Part shown: positions 1 through 7,572 of the stretch, piece by piece
How positions within the stretch are numbered: position 1 is the first letter of the stretch
Layout: each line of letters starts with the position of its first letter
Assembly (NCBI GenBank): GCA_021323255.1
Contig: JAJTCL010000022.1
Span: 1 to 15,029, forward strand
Direction: 5' to 3'
Origin: Propionibacteriaceae bacterium
GTDB taxonomy: Bacteria > Actinomycetota > Actinomycetes > Propionibacteriales > Propionibacteriaceae
DNA: 15,029 nucleotides
Program-made: the position numbers and the translations under genes
Notes under the pieces: generated by a model
What the model was told of the DNA's origin: nothing
The model's database searches: none
What the model saw: only the letters and a program-made list of their open reading frames with translations

Positions 1-464
1 CCGACTATCCCGTTCGCCACCGCTGCTTTGAGTAGTTGATCAATCGTGGCCTGCACTTGATCCTTCGGCAGCACGCCCTGGAAAAGCGGGGCCAGCTGTC
101 CGTTGATCAATGCGACAACAGTTGGGACCGCCTGCAGCCCGAGCGCCTGGACGATCCCAGGTGCCGCGTCCACGTTCAGTCGGGCCAACAGAAACTTGCC
201 GTCTGAGGCGTTCGCGATCTCGATCAAGGCGTCCGAGAGCTGCTGCCCCGTGGCAACCCGCGGTGAGTAGAGCTCGACGACTACTGGGTGTTTGACCGAC
301 TTGCGAATGGTCTCCGCTTCAAAGGTCTGTTCGGTGACCTCTATGACGTACGACGCGCCGGCCGATCGCGGCCCGAGCGGCCCGCCGGGAGCAGACTGCC
401 TTGCCTGCTGGGCAAGCTGAGAAAGATCAACGGCACCAGGACGGTTGAAGCTGGACGAGCTCAT
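1..464 (-). CDS. ybbN: Thioredoxin-fold protein, YbbN-like co-chaperone, CxxC lost (partial)
   Basis: Read on the reverse complement from an ATG at 464; the frame stays open to the window edge, so the C-terminus (where YbbN proteins carry TPR repeats) is outside. About 154 residues are visible. Residues 1-38 are a polar Gly/Pro/Ser-rich leader and about 40-150 are a thioredoxin fold: the strand before the active site reads VVVELYSP, and the cis-proline loop AVPT is at about 112-115. Where active thioredoxins have WCGPC this protein has RVATG, so both cysteines are missing and a disulfide role is unlikely; YbbN relatives act as holdase/co-chaperones. A second in-frame ATG at 473 is also possible, since both have weak purine-rich sequence upstream. 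It is divergent from pgm across a gap of about 145 bp. In Mycobacterium a thioredoxin gene of this kind lies beside the thiolase/epimerase genes (recalled from memory). No signal peptide is seen, so it is probably cytoplasmic. Confidence 0.8.
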   Translation of the reverse strand, partial: MSSSSFNRPGAVDLSQLAQQARQSAPGGPLGPRSAGASYVIEVTEQTFEAETIRKSVKHPVVVELYSPRVATGQQLSDALIEIANASDGKFLLARLNVDAAPGIVQALGLQAVPTVVALINGQLAPLFQGVLPKDQVQATIDQLLKAAVANGIV

Positions 465-609
465 GCTGACCATCCTGGCAGAACCCCTCGTGGTCGGACC
501 TGACGGACGGGAAAGCGTTTCGCCAGGGGCGCGTCGGGCATCGATGGAGTCACCACCGCCGCTGAGAAGTAGTCGCGCGCTGCCTGCGTTTGTCGGCAGA
601 ATGTGGCTC

Positions 610-2244
610 ATGGCTCACCCTCGCGCCGGCCAGCCGGCTCTCCCCGAAGACCTCATCGATGTCGACACAGTCGTCAGCGCCTACTACGACCTCGTGCCCG
701 ATCCCAGCAATCCCGATCAGCAGGTGACCTTCGGGACATCGGGACATCGAGGGTCGAGTCTCGACACCGCGTTCAACGATGCGCATATCGCTGCCACCAC
801 TCAGGCGATCGTCGAGTACCGCGCATCCCAAAGCATCACAGGGCCGCTTTACATAGGGAAGGACACTCACGCGCTTTCCAAGCCTGCCTGGACGACCGCT
901 ATTGAGGTCTTGCTGGCCAACGGAGTCACCGTCTGTGCAGAGGCCGAGGAGGACTACACGCCAACGCCGGCAATCTCCCGCGCGATCGTCGTGCACAACG
1001 CGTCAGCCACCGCAAGCAATACTGCGGATGGAATCGTGGTGACCCCCTCGCACAACCCGCCCCGCGACGGTGGCTTCAAGTACAACCCGCCACACGGTGG
1101 TCCAGCAGACACTGATGCGACGAGCGCCATCGCGGCGCGTGCCAACGCTCTGCTCACCGACGGCTCGGCCATCCGCAGGAGTCCGTATGCGGATGTCGTT
1201 GCGGAGATCAATCACTTCGATTACCTCGGGGCTTACTGTGAAGACCTGGTCAACGCACTGAACCTGATGGCGGTGCGGGAGGCCGGTGTGCACATCGGTG
1301 CCGACCCGATGGGCGGGGCGAGCGTACAGTACTGGGGCTACATCGCTGAGAACCTCGGCATCGACTTGACTGTCGTCAATCCCAAGGTGGATCCGCGCTG
1401 GTCGTTCATGACCCTCGACACCGACGGCAAGATCAGGATGGATTGCTCCTCGCCCAATGCGATGGCAAGCCTGATCCGGAACAAGGACGAATACGACATC
1501 GCGACCGGCAATGATGCCGACGCCGACCGGCACGGCATCGTGACCCCGGACGCCGGGCTGATGAACCCCAATGCCTATCTGGCGGTAGCCATTCAGTACC
1601 TGTACGCGAACCGGCCCGGTTGGCGACAGGACGCCGGGATCGGCAAGACACTGGTGTCCTCATCCATGATCGACAGGGTCGCCGCCAGCCTGGGCCGGAC
1701 ACTGGTTGAGGTGCCGGTTGGCTTCAAGTGGTTCGTGCCGGGCCTGCGCACCGGCGAGATCGGCTTCGGCGGCGAGGAGTCTGCTGGCGCATCCTTCCTG
1801 GCACTCGACGGCAGCACCTGGACCACGGACAAGGACGGCATTTTGCTCGCGCTGCTCGCCAGCGAGATCAAGGCCGTCACAGGTAGCTCTCCGAGCGAGC
1901 TTTACGCCGAACTCACCGCTGAGCATGGTGCACCCGCGTACGCCCGTATTGATGCACCTGCCAACCGGGAACAGAAGGCCAAGCTGGCCAAGCTCGATCC
2001 TTCTGCGGTGACCGCCAGCGAGCTGGCCGGCGAACCGATTACCGCGATCTTGACCAAGGCGCCCGGAAACGACGCTGCCATCGGTGGACTGAAGGTCGCT
2101 ACCGAGTCGGCCTGGTTCGCCGCTCGGCCGTCGGGCACTGAGGACGTCTACAAGATCTATGCGGAGTCATTCAGAGGTCCTGAGCACCTTGCCGAGGTCC
2201 AGGAGGCGGCCCGCGCCGTCGTCTCTGCTGCGCTTGGGGGTTAG
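610..2244 (+). CDS. pgm: Phosphoglucomutase (alpha-D-glucose, PgmA type)
   Basis: Interconverts glucose-1-phosphate and glucose-6-phosphate, linking glycogen, trehalose and cell-wall sugar synthesis to glycolysis. With the start at 610 the protein has 544 residues, normal for the bacterial PgmA group. Visible motifs: N-terminal FGTSGHRGSS; phosphoserine loop TPSHNPP with Ser147 as the phosphate carrier; Mg-binding NDADADRHG with Asp302, Asp304 and Asp306; sugar-specificity loop GGEESAGAS at about 387-395; C-terminal phosphate-binding RPSGTEDVYKIYAES from about 506. The start beginning MAHPRAGQPA matches the family N-terminus; an in-frame ATG at 601 adds only three residues. The frame stays open back to 445, but that extension lies over the 5' end and upstream region of the divergent thioredoxin gene and has no family similarity. 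No strong Shine-Dalgarno sequence is seen before 610. Cytoplasmic. Confidence 0.95.
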   Translation: MAHPRAGQPALPEDLIDVDTVVSAYYDLVPDPSNPDQQVTFGTSGHRGSSLDTAFNDAHIAATTQAIVEYRASQSITGPLYIGKDTHALSKPAWTTAIEVLLANGVTVCAEAEEDYTPTPAISRAIVVHNASATASNTADGIVVTPSHNPPRDGGFKYNPPHGGPADTDATSAIAARANALLTDGSAIRRSPYADVVAEINHFDYLGAYCEDLVNALNLMAVREAGVHIGADPMGGASVQYWGYIAENLGIDLTVVNPKVDPRWSFMTLDTDGKIRMDCSSPNAMASLIRNKDEYDIATGNDADADRHGIVTPDAGLMNPNAYLAVAIQYLYANRPGWRQDAGIGKTLVSSSMIDRVAASLGRTLVEVPVGFKWFVPGLRTGEIGFGGEESAGASFLALDGSTWTTDKDGILLALLASEIKAVTGSSPSELYAELTAEHGAPAYARIDAPANREQKAKLAKLDPSAVTASELAGEPITAILTKAPGNDAAIGGLKVATESAWFAARPSGTEDVYKIYAESFRGPEHLAEVQEAARAVVSAALGG

Positions 2245-2254
2245 CCAGAGGGAG

Positions 2255-2284
2255 GCAGCGAGCGTCGGCCACTGGGCGACGCTC
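2255..2284 (+). repeat. Solo 5'-end fragment of the dispersed repeat, with hairpin
   Basis: Starts 11 bases after the pgm stop. Positions 2255-2268 match the conserved left end of the dispersed repeat (GCTGCGAGCGTCGG) at 13 of 14 bases, and a full copy begins 40 bases further on in the same orientation. The fragment also forms a perfect 8-bp inverted repeat, GAGCGTCG at 2260-2267 with CGACGCTC at 2277-2284, loop of 9. It could act as a terminator stem for pgm, but no T-run follows, so that role is only a guess. Confidence 0.5.
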
Positions 2285-2307
2285 TCCGCAACCGGACTAT
2301 CTTGCAT

Positions 2308-2451
2308 GCTGCGAGCGTCGGCAAATCGCCCGCCCGACGATCGGAGGAGCGAAGAGCGGACACGCCCGCGAGCGGAGCGAGCAAATCCAACACGGGCGTC
2401 CGCGAAGAGTGACGACGACGGCGGATTGCTGGCGCGCGATGCGCGAGCAGC
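2308..2451 (+). repeat. Dispersed structured intergenic repeat, copy A
   Basis: Longest of four copies (about 144 bp), between pgm and the sigma-like gene. It begins with the shared left end GCTGCGAGCGTCGG, has the shared GACGACGACGGCGGATT block at about 2411-2427 and ends with the shared right end GCGCGATGCGCGAGCAGC. The outermost five bases GCTGC and GCAGC are complementary. Inside lies a strong stem: GCGGA (2356-2360) with TCCGC (2399-2403), continued by CGCCCG (2363-2368) with CGGGCG (2393-2398), a two-base bulge between. The other copies have a different, shorter stem at this place. The right end is 18 bases before the GTG of the next gene, so the copy would lie in its leader. MITE-like or REP-like; not recognised as a named family. 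Confidence 0.75.
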
Positions 2452-2469
2452 AGGGGCCAGAATAGATGA

Positions 2470-3843
2470 GTGCACGCCGACGAACTGGCGGACCTGCTCC
2501 GCTGGTGCGCGGCGCTGAGCACCGATCCAGCCAACCTGGCCGGAGAAGTGATGGTTGCCGCGGGCCAGCGCTGGTCAGCGCTCGTCGACTCACCGGCAGA
2601 CTTGCGCGAGCTCACCGTACGAACCTTCCTGCAAACAGTCCAGGCGCCGGACCTGGCTGTTCGGGAGGGCCTGGAGAGGTTGCCTGACGAGCTCCGTACC
2701 GTCCTCGCCGGGTATGACAGGCTACCGAAGCTGCAACGAGCAGTGCTGATGCTCAGCTACCTCGAAGGCATCACCAACACAGAGATCGCTGGAATCGTTG
2801 ACCGAACGGCTGCACGGGTTCGCCTGGAAGGCGATCGCGGACTCGCTGCCATCGGCGGGGACCCTTACGCGGTGCGGGCCGCACTGGACATCACCAGCTG
2901 GCATCCGCCTGCTCCTGCTGGGGTCACCAGGGCCTTCCAGCGGCATGCCAAGGCGCGAGCCCGGCGGCGACGCCGGATCGGGCTGGTCGGGGTCGCGGTC
3001 GGAACAGCGGCGGCGGTGTTGTTGTCGGTCAGCGCTGTCCATCGGACGCCGATAGAACCGCGACAGCCAGGTGTTTGGGCGTTCTCCCATATGGTTCGAC
3101 CTCTCCCGGGATGGTCAGTCCAGGGCCGAACGCTGGAGCGTCATTGGGAGACGACCACGTTGCGCTCCGACCCGCCTGAGAGCGGCAGGTGCTCGGTAGC
3201 GGTTGGCACCTCGGGCGCCACCTGGGTACGACGGCTGCCGCGCCACCCGACCAAAGTTCGGGTTGGCACGAGGACGGCTTTCTACGCCGACCGCATCTGG
3301 CGGAGCCGCGGCGGAGCGATGCTGTGGTGGGAGTACGCGGACTCGGCCATGGTGATCATTGAATGTGGCAACCTCACCGCTCCGCGAGAGGCGCTCCCGA
3401 AGCTGGCTGGCCGGGTGGCGCTGAGTGGGGAGCCGGTGTTGCTGCCCTATCGCGTGCGATCGGCTCCCAGCCGGTACCAGGTCTCCTCGATCACCAAGGG
3501 GCTGGTGAGCAACTCGACCGTGGCGTACCTGACTCGCAACGACTATCCCGAGGGCTTGCTGCAGATCAGCATTCGCTACCCCGCGAGCTTGCCGATGTAC
3601 AGCGTAAATTACTCATCCTTGATGTCTCGTTACGCCAATGGCGGGCACGCCGGCGCCTGCCGGCCCTTCGGTGATAGCCACATCTGCGTTCGCGCCGATC
3701 TGCCGGCTCGGGGTTCATTCAACATCGCCAAGCAGCCGGCAGTGCTGGCTGTGCTTGATCGGATCGCCGCCAATCTCGAGCTTGCCCCCAGCGCTACCGA
3801 TCTGGACAGCTGGTTCGATGCCCGAGAGGCCCTTCCTTCCTGA
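2470..3843 (+). CDS. Membrane-tethered sigma-region-4-like HTH protein
   Basis: 457 residues in three parts. Residues 1-65 are helical and may be a worn-down sigma region 2, but the usual region 2 motifs are not visible. Residues about 66-128 look like sigma-70 region 4 of ECF factors: LERLP, then LPKLQRAVLMLSYLEGITNT followed by EIAGIVDRTAARVRLEGDRG, with the recognition helix near 108-121. An Arg-rich stretch (161-169) leads into one transmembrane helix (about 170-190), so the HTH is cytoplasmic and residues 191-457 lie outside. The outer domain has cysteines in SGRCSV, IIECGN and AGACRPFGDSHIC that could form disulfides; I do not recognise its fold. The GTG at 2470 is the first start after an in-frame TGA at 2467; the ribosome site is weak. 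No separate anti-sigma gene adjoins it, so one chain may sense and regulate (inference). Promoter specificity is unknown. Confidence 0.75.
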   Translation: MHADELADLLRWCAALSTDPANLAGEVMVAAGQRWSALVDSPADLRELTVRTFLQTVQAPDLAVREGLERLPDELRTVLAGYDRLPKLQRAVLMLSYLEGITNTEIAGIVDRTAARVRLEGDRGLAAIGGDPYAVRAALDITSWHPPAPAGVTRAFQRHAKARARRRRRIGLVGVAVGTAAAVLLSVSAVHRTPIEPRQPGVWAFSHMVRPLPGWSVQGRTLERHWETTTLRSDPPESGRCSVAVGTSGATWVRRLPRHPTKVRVGTRTAFYADRIWRSRGGAMLWWEYADSAMVIIECGNLTAPREALPKLAGRVALSGEPVLLPYRVRSAPSRYQVSSITKGLVSNSTVAYLTRNDYPEGLLQISIRYPASLPMYSVNYSSLMSRYANGGHAGACRPFGDSHICVRADLPARGSFNIAKQPAVLAVLDRIAANLELAPSATDLDSWFDAREALPS

Positions 3844-3882
3844 GCCCTTCTGGGCCGCGCGCTCACATCCGAAGACACGGGT

Positions 3883-4179
3883 TCAGCGTCGGCGCCCGAA
3901 GGCGATCACAGCGACCAGGCCGATGATGAACATGACCCCCAGAACGGTGCCTTCGATGCCATGGCCGGTCGCGATCAGAAAGACGCATGCTGCCAGGAAC
4001 GCGAGGGTGATCACCACGCCGTAATTGAGACCCAGAGCATTGAGCCGAACCTCGCGCTGATCGAGCGCGGCGATGCGGTCCAACTCCTTCTCGATCACCG
4101 CACGGGTCTCGGCATCAGCTTCGGCGTAGACCTGCAGCGGATCCTGATAACGGTCGTACCGGGATGGCCGCTCGCTCAT
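3883..4179 (-). CDS. Small two-helix membrane protein, DUF2335-like
   Basis: 98 residues. A charged cytoplasmic-looking helix (about 17-48, with AETRAVIEKELDRIAALD) is followed by two hydrophobic helices at about 52-70 and 75-94, joined by a short ATGHGIEG turn, and a GRRR end. This order (charged helix, helix, GH-G turn, helix) resembles DUF2335 small membrane proteins; I recall the pattern but cannot confirm it. The ATG shares ATGA with the stop of the upstream gene and has GAGG four bases upstream, so translation is probably coupled. It is the last gene of the minus-strand run and converges on the sigma-like gene with about 40 bp between stops. Function unknown. Confidence 0.7.
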   Translation of the reverse strand: MSERPSRYDRYQDPLQVYAEADAETRAVIEKELDRIAALDQREVRLNALGLNYGVVITLAFLAACVFLIATGHGIEGTVLGVMFIIGLVAVIAFGRRR

Positions 4180-4592
4180 TGTTCCTCACTTCGCGGTTGA
4201 TCGAAGATGTCGGCGCCCGATGCGCCGGATTCATCCGGCGACTCGGTCGACCCATTGACGAGATCCACCATCTGCTGCAGCGCCTGGCCGACCCGCTGTG
4301 GTGCAGCCGACGGGTCGACCGCATCGATCCGTGCGATTGCATAATTCATCCGGCCTCCCACGCTGTGATGGATCCGCTGGTATCTGAGCGGCGCGTACAG
4401 GTAACTAAACCCTTTGATCAGCGAGCCCGCTGGCGAGCCGGCAGGAATCTTCAGCCGCGGCATCGTCCAGCGACGCGGGGTGGTACTCGGCAGCCGGCGC
4501 GGGCGGCCGGAAGGAATGATGAAGACCAGCAGCAACGTGACGATCACCAGCGCGCTCCCGATCCCAATGAGCAGCCAGGCCCCGGTCCTCAC
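4176..4592 (-). CDS. Hypothetical membrane-anchored protein
   Basis: 138 residues from the GTG at 4592. An N-terminal signal-anchor helix covers about residues 4-27 (GAWLLIGIGSALVIVTLLLV); a basic Pro/Arg segment and a soluble domain of about 110 residues follow, ending in an acidic Ser/Gly tail. I recognise no domain. The start was chosen because AGGAGG at 4598-4603 sits five bases upstream of GTG 4592; the GTG at 4598 overlaps that ribosome site. It overlaps the next gene by four bases (ATGA) and follows icmA at 67 bp, so it may be co-transcribed with icmA, but nothing ties it to acyl-CoA chemistry. Confidence 0.65.
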   Translation of the reverse strand: MRTGAWLLIGIGSALVIVTLLLVFIIPSGRPRRLPSTTPRRWTMPRLKIPAGSPAGSLIKGFSYLYAPLRYQRIHHSVGGRMNYAIARIDAVDPSAAPQRVGQALQQMVDLVNGSTESPDESGASGADIFDQPRSEEQ

Positions 4593-4597
4593 GTGCA

Positions 4598-4603
4598 CCT
4601 CCT
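4598..4603 (-). promoter_or_regulatory. Ribosome binding site AGGAGG deciding the 4592 start
   Basis: On the minus strand AGGAGG is followed by TGCAC and then GTG at 4592. The five-base spacing is near ideal, and the alternative GTG at 4598 uses bases of the site itself, so the shorter protein is preferred. Confidence 0.65.
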
Positions 4604-4659
4604 GCGGCCAACCCTAGTCAGCGTGCAGCGGGCAGCCGCACAGCGACGCGCAGTTCGGG

Positions 4660-6363
4660 TTAGAAGCGCGCTGGCTCGACGTACTCGCCCCACTCGGCAC
4701 GTAGTGCGTTGCAGATCTCACCGAGCGTTGCCTCGGCCCGGGCGGCTGCGAGCATCGGCTCGATCAGGTTTCCATCGGTACGGGCCACCTTGATCATCTT
4801 GACTAGTGCATCCTCGACTGCTGCCGCATCGCGATCGGCCCGGCGTGCGCGGAGAGTCTCACACTGCTGGACTTCGACCTCGTGGCTGACCCGTAGGATC
4901 TGCAGTGGTCTGGTCACCGTGGTGGTGTGTGCGTTGACACCGACGATCTTCTTGTCGCCCTTCTCGAGCTGGGTCTGATAGCGGAATGCGGAGTCGGCGA
5001 TCTGTCCGGTGAACCAGCCCTCCTCAATGCCAAGCAACAGCCCGGAGGTGATCGGACCTACCTCGTGTTGTTGCGCCGAGCCGCCACCAAGATCTTCTAT
5101 CCGGTCGAGGAGCGCCACCACCTCGGCTTCGATCTTGTCGGTAAGAGCCTCGACATACCAGGATCCACCCAGCGGATCGGCGACGTTGACCACCCCGGTC
5201 TCTTCCGCCAGAACCTGCTGGGTACGCAGTGCGATCTCTGCAGACTCCTCGGTTGGCAGCGCCAGTGTCTCGTCCATGGCGTTCGTGTGCAGGGAATTGG
5301 TCCCGCCGAGAACGGCGGCCAGGGCCTCGACTGCGGTTCGCACCACGTTGTTGTACGGCTGCTGAGCGGTCAGCGAAACTCCCGCCGTCTGGGTGTGGAA
5401 GCGCAGCGACTGCGCCTTGGCTGTCTTCGCGCCGTACCGATCACGCATCCAACGCGCCCAGATCCGCCGTGCAGCACGGAACTTTGCAATCTCCTCGAAG
5501 AAGTCGATGTGCGCATCGAAGAAGAAGCTCAGGCCGGGGGCGAAACGATCGACATCCAGCCCTCGCGACAAGCCGAGTTCGACGTATCCGAAGCCATCGG
5601 CGAGGGTAAAAGCGAGTTCTTGAGCAGCAGTCGATCCCGCTTCTCGGATGTGATAGCCGGAGACGCTAAGCGGCTTGTATGCCGGGATCTGGCGGCTGCA
5701 GTACTCCATCATGTCCGCGATGAGCCGCAGGTGGGGGGCCGGCGGGAAGAGCCACTCCTTCTGGGCGATGTACTCCTTGAAGATGTCGGTCTGCAGGGTG
5801 CCATTGAGGTTTGCGAGGTTGACGCCTTGCCGTTCGGCCGCCACGAGGTACATGCAGAAAATCGGCACGGCCGGGCCTGAGATCGTCATCGACGTGGTGA
5901 CCGTGCCAAGATCAATTCCGGAGAACAGTAGATCCATATCGGCTGCAGAGTCGATCGCCACGCCACAATGACCGACCTCGCCGAGGCTTCGGCTGTCATC
6001 GGAATCGCGGCCCATCAAGGTCGGCATGTCGAAGGCCACACTGAGCCCTCCGCCACCGGCCGCCAAGATCATCTTGTAACGCTGGTTGGTCTGTTGGGCG
6101 TTGCCGAAGCCGGCGAACTGTCGAATAGTCCAGGGACGGCCGCGGTAGCCACTTGGGTACAGACCACGGGTGAAGGGGAACTCCCCAGGCCAGCCGATCC
6201 GCTCCATACGCTCGTCGGCGTCCTCATCCTCCGGCCCGTAGACCGGATCGAGTTCCAGGCCCGAGATGGTGGTGAAGTCGACGTCGCGAACCTGGCCTTT
6301 CGCCTGAGCCTCGGCAAAGGCAGCCGCCCAACGCTCTCTGCCACCAGCTCCGTGTGCGGTCAT
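4660..6363 (-). CDS. icmA: Isobutyryl-CoA mutase large (catalytic) subunit
   Basis: 567 residues from the ATG at 6363, close to the roughly 566 of Streptomyces IcmA. It is the substrate-binding TIM-barrel half of the methylmalonyl-CoA mutase family and stops before the B12-binding domain, which is a separate small subunit (IcmB) in this class. Two residues decide substrate: methylmalonyl-CoA mutases have Tyr89 in TIRQY and Arg207, whereas here TIRQF gives Phe83 and KEYIAQ gives Gln201, the pair known for isobutyryl-CoA mutase. The active-site His is in SGYHIREAG (His238). Predicted reaction: isobutyryl-CoA to n-butyryl-CoA with adenosylcobalamin, joining valine breakdown to butyryl-CoA. The start is supported by GGAGG at 6369-6373 with five-base spacing; the frame upstream to 6375 is less likely. 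No icmB lies in the window. MarR is upstream, across repeat copy B; meaB is about 1.5 kb away. Confidence 0.93.
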   Translation of the reverse strand: MTAHGAGGRERWAAAFAEAQAKGQVRDVDFTTISGLELDPVYGPEDEDADERMERIGWPGEFPFTRGLYPSGYRGRPWTIRQFAGFGNAQQTNQRYKMILAAGGGGLSVAFDMPTLMGRDSDDSRSLGEVGHCGVAIDSAADMDLLFSGIDLGTVTTSMTISGPAVPIFCMYLVAAERQGVNLANLNGTLQTDIFKEYIAQKEWLFPPAPHLRLIADMMEYCSRQIPAYKPLSVSGYHIREAGSTAAQELAFTLADGFGYVELGLSRGLDVDRFAPGLSFFFDAHIDFFEEIAKFRAARRIWARWMRDRYGAKTAKAQSLRFHTQTAGVSLTAQQPYNNVVRTAVEALAAVLGGTNSLHTNAMDETLALPTEESAEIALRTQQVLAEETGVVNVADPLGGSWYVEALTDKIEAEVVALLDRIEDLGGGSAQQHEVGPITSGLLLGIEEGWFTGQIADSAFRYQTQLEKGDKKIVGVNAHTTTVTRPLQILRVSHEVEVQQCETLRARRADRDAAAVEDALVKMIKVARTDGNLIEPMLAAARAEATLGEICNALRAEWGEYVEPARF

Positions 6364-6368
6364 CGCAA

Positions 6369-6373
6369 CCTCC
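6369..6373 (-). promoter_or_regulatory. Ribosome binding site of icmA
   Basis: GGAGG on the minus strand, then TTGCG, then the ATG at 6363. The spacing fixes the start of icmA at MTAHGAGG rather than at the longer frame start of 6375, which would include part of the site. Confidence 0.7.
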
Positions 6374-6407
6374 AATGCTCGACGCCCTGGTAAACAAGGC
6401 TAGGCAC

Positions 6408-6525
6408 AGCTGCGAGCGTCGGAAAATCGCGCGCCGCCGTGCTGAGGAGGAGTGAGCGGAGGTGCCTTTCCCTCCGCGAGCGACGACGAAGTAGGCGGAT
6501 TCCACGCGCGATTGCGCGAGCAGCT
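6408..6525 (+). repeat. Dispersed structured intergenic repeat, copy B
   Basis: A copy of 118 bp filling most of the gap between the MarR stop and the icmA start, on the opposite strand to both genes. It has the same left end (AGCTGCGAGCGTCGG), the GAGGAGGAG block, GCGAGCGACGACGA and the same right end. Its ends pair well: AGCTGC (6408-6413) with GCAGCT (6520-6525), then AATCGCGCG (6425-6433) with CGCGCGATT (6505-6513). The central hairpin is GCGGAGG (6456-6462) with CCTCCGC (6471-6477), loop of eight. A MarR-icmA transcript would carry the whole structure, 45 bases before the icmA start. Confidence 0.8.
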
Positions 6526-6530
6526 CTCAA

Positions 6531-7037
6531 TCAAAAGTCGCCTGCGGCCTCCCGCGGCTGAGTGAGCAGCCAGGTCAACTGATCACACTCCTCCTCGCTC
6601 AACGAGCTCAGGCCGAAACGCGCCTCCACGATTGCGACCGTCGCCTTCTCCATGACGAGTCTGCCCTTGGGCGTGATCGAGGCCAACACTGCGCGGCCGT
6701 CCTCCGGATGCGGCGTACGACTGATCAGATCGGCTGCTTCCAGGCGCTTCACCAGCGGCGTCACCGAGGTGGCATGCACCTGAAGCCGCTCACCGATCTT
6801 GCCCAGAGGCAACGCGCCCCGCCGCGAGAAGGAGAGCAAGACCAAGACCTCATACCGGGCGAAAGTCAGGCCCAATGGGCGCAGTAACTCATCCAACTCA
6901 GTGAGCAGCAACTGATGTACTCGCATCAAAGAGGTGACGGCCCGCATCCGGGGCACCTCGCCCCACTGCGTCGCCCATTGTTTAGCCGCCTCCTGGATCG
7001 GGTCAAACGGCAGACGGTGACGCTCGACAGTGCTCAC
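6531..7037 (-). CDS. MarR-family transcriptional regulator
   Basis: 168 residues. A dimerisation helix pair flanks a winged helix-turn-helix at about 57-125: LGLTFARYEVLVLLSFS, then LGKIGERLQVHATSVTPLVK as the HTH with recognition helix near HATSVTPLVKRLE, then the wing SRTPHPEDGRAVLASITPKG with the Asp-Gly-Arg motif typical of MarR. These dimers usually repress nearby genes and release DNA when a small ligand binds. The neighbour downstream is icmA, so control of acyl-CoA genes is a fair guess; the ligand is unknown. GTG at 7037 overlaps the stop of the PH-domain gene by four bases (GTGA), so translation is probably coupled. No clear operator was found beside it. Confidence 0.9.
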   Translation of the reverse strand: MSTVERHRLPFDPIQEAAKQWATQWGEVPRMRAVTSLMRVHQLLLTELDELLRPLGLTFARYEVLVLLSFSRRGALPLGKIGERLQVHATSVTPLVKRLEAADLISRTPHPEDGRAVLASITPKGRLVMEKATVAIVEARFGLSSLSEEECDQLTWLLTQPREAAGDF

Positions 7038-7570
7038 GTTCCGTCGTCTTCTTCGACTGCAACGATCGGCTGGGGGATATCGCCCGCCATCACCATCCGC
7101 AGCACGTCCTCACGCTGATCGATATCTTTGACGTACCTGATCACGTTCAGACCCTGAACCTGTGCGGCCGACTCGAAGACGAAGTGCCCGTAGTTCAACC
7201 AGCGGCCGATGACGGATTTGTTGACCGTGATGTCCAAGATCCGAACGAGCGGGATGCTGGCGCGCGCCACGGACAGTACCCCGTGGACGCGGAAGACCCG
7301 CTGATTAGTGATCACGAACCGATCGCGGTATTCCTCCAGAATTCGCCACAACGCCTGTCCGGCCAACGCACCGCCGACAATGATGAAAACCCAATAGACC
7401 GGCGACTGGTACGCAAAGGCACTGATAAAGATCACAATTCCGATGGCGAGTCGGATCGCCGGCCAGGCACTAGCGGCCCAGTGCTTTTTGACCTCGACGA
7501 CTTTCTCCTCGTCCGCTGTCGACAAGACGTATCGGTCCACGTGCGGATCGAGCCAACTGACCATGCCCAT
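7034..7570 (-). CDS. Bacterial PH-domain membrane protein
   Basis: 178 residues. A short cytoplasmic N-terminus is followed by two hydrophobic helices at about 36-53 and 57-75, then a bacterial PH-like domain (YdbS/DUF304 type) from about 80: the motif YRDRFVITNQRVFRVHGVLS, then SIPLVRILDITVNKSVIGRW and a GHFVFESAA strand. Proteins of this family are common in Actinobacteria; their role is poorly known. The C-terminus is acidic (VEEDDGT). An in-frame ATG six bases further in (7564) is also possible. It lies two bases after the small membrane gene upstream and overlaps marR by four, so the three form a tight minus-strand unit. Confidence 0.85.
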   Translation of the reverse strand: MGMVSWLDPHVDRYVLSTADEEKVVEVKKHWAASAWPAIRLAIGIVIFISAFAYQSPVYWVFIIVGGALAGQALWRILEEYRDRFVITNQRVFRVHGVLSVARASIPLVRILDITVNKSVIGRWLNYGHFVFESAAQVQGLNVIRYVKDIDQREDVLRMVMAGDIPQPIVAVEEDDGT

Positions 7571-7572
7571 GG

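Noticed and set aside
445..609. N-terminal extension of the phosphoglucomutase frame back to 445
   Set aside because: It overlaps the 5' end of the divergent thioredoxin gene, has no family similarity, and the family N-terminus MAHPRAGQPA begins at 610.
4927..5880. 317-codon plus-strand open frame inside icmA
   Set aside because: It is antisense to a clear mutase gene with conserved motifs; long antisense frames are usual in GC-rich coding DNA and the product has no recognisable domain.
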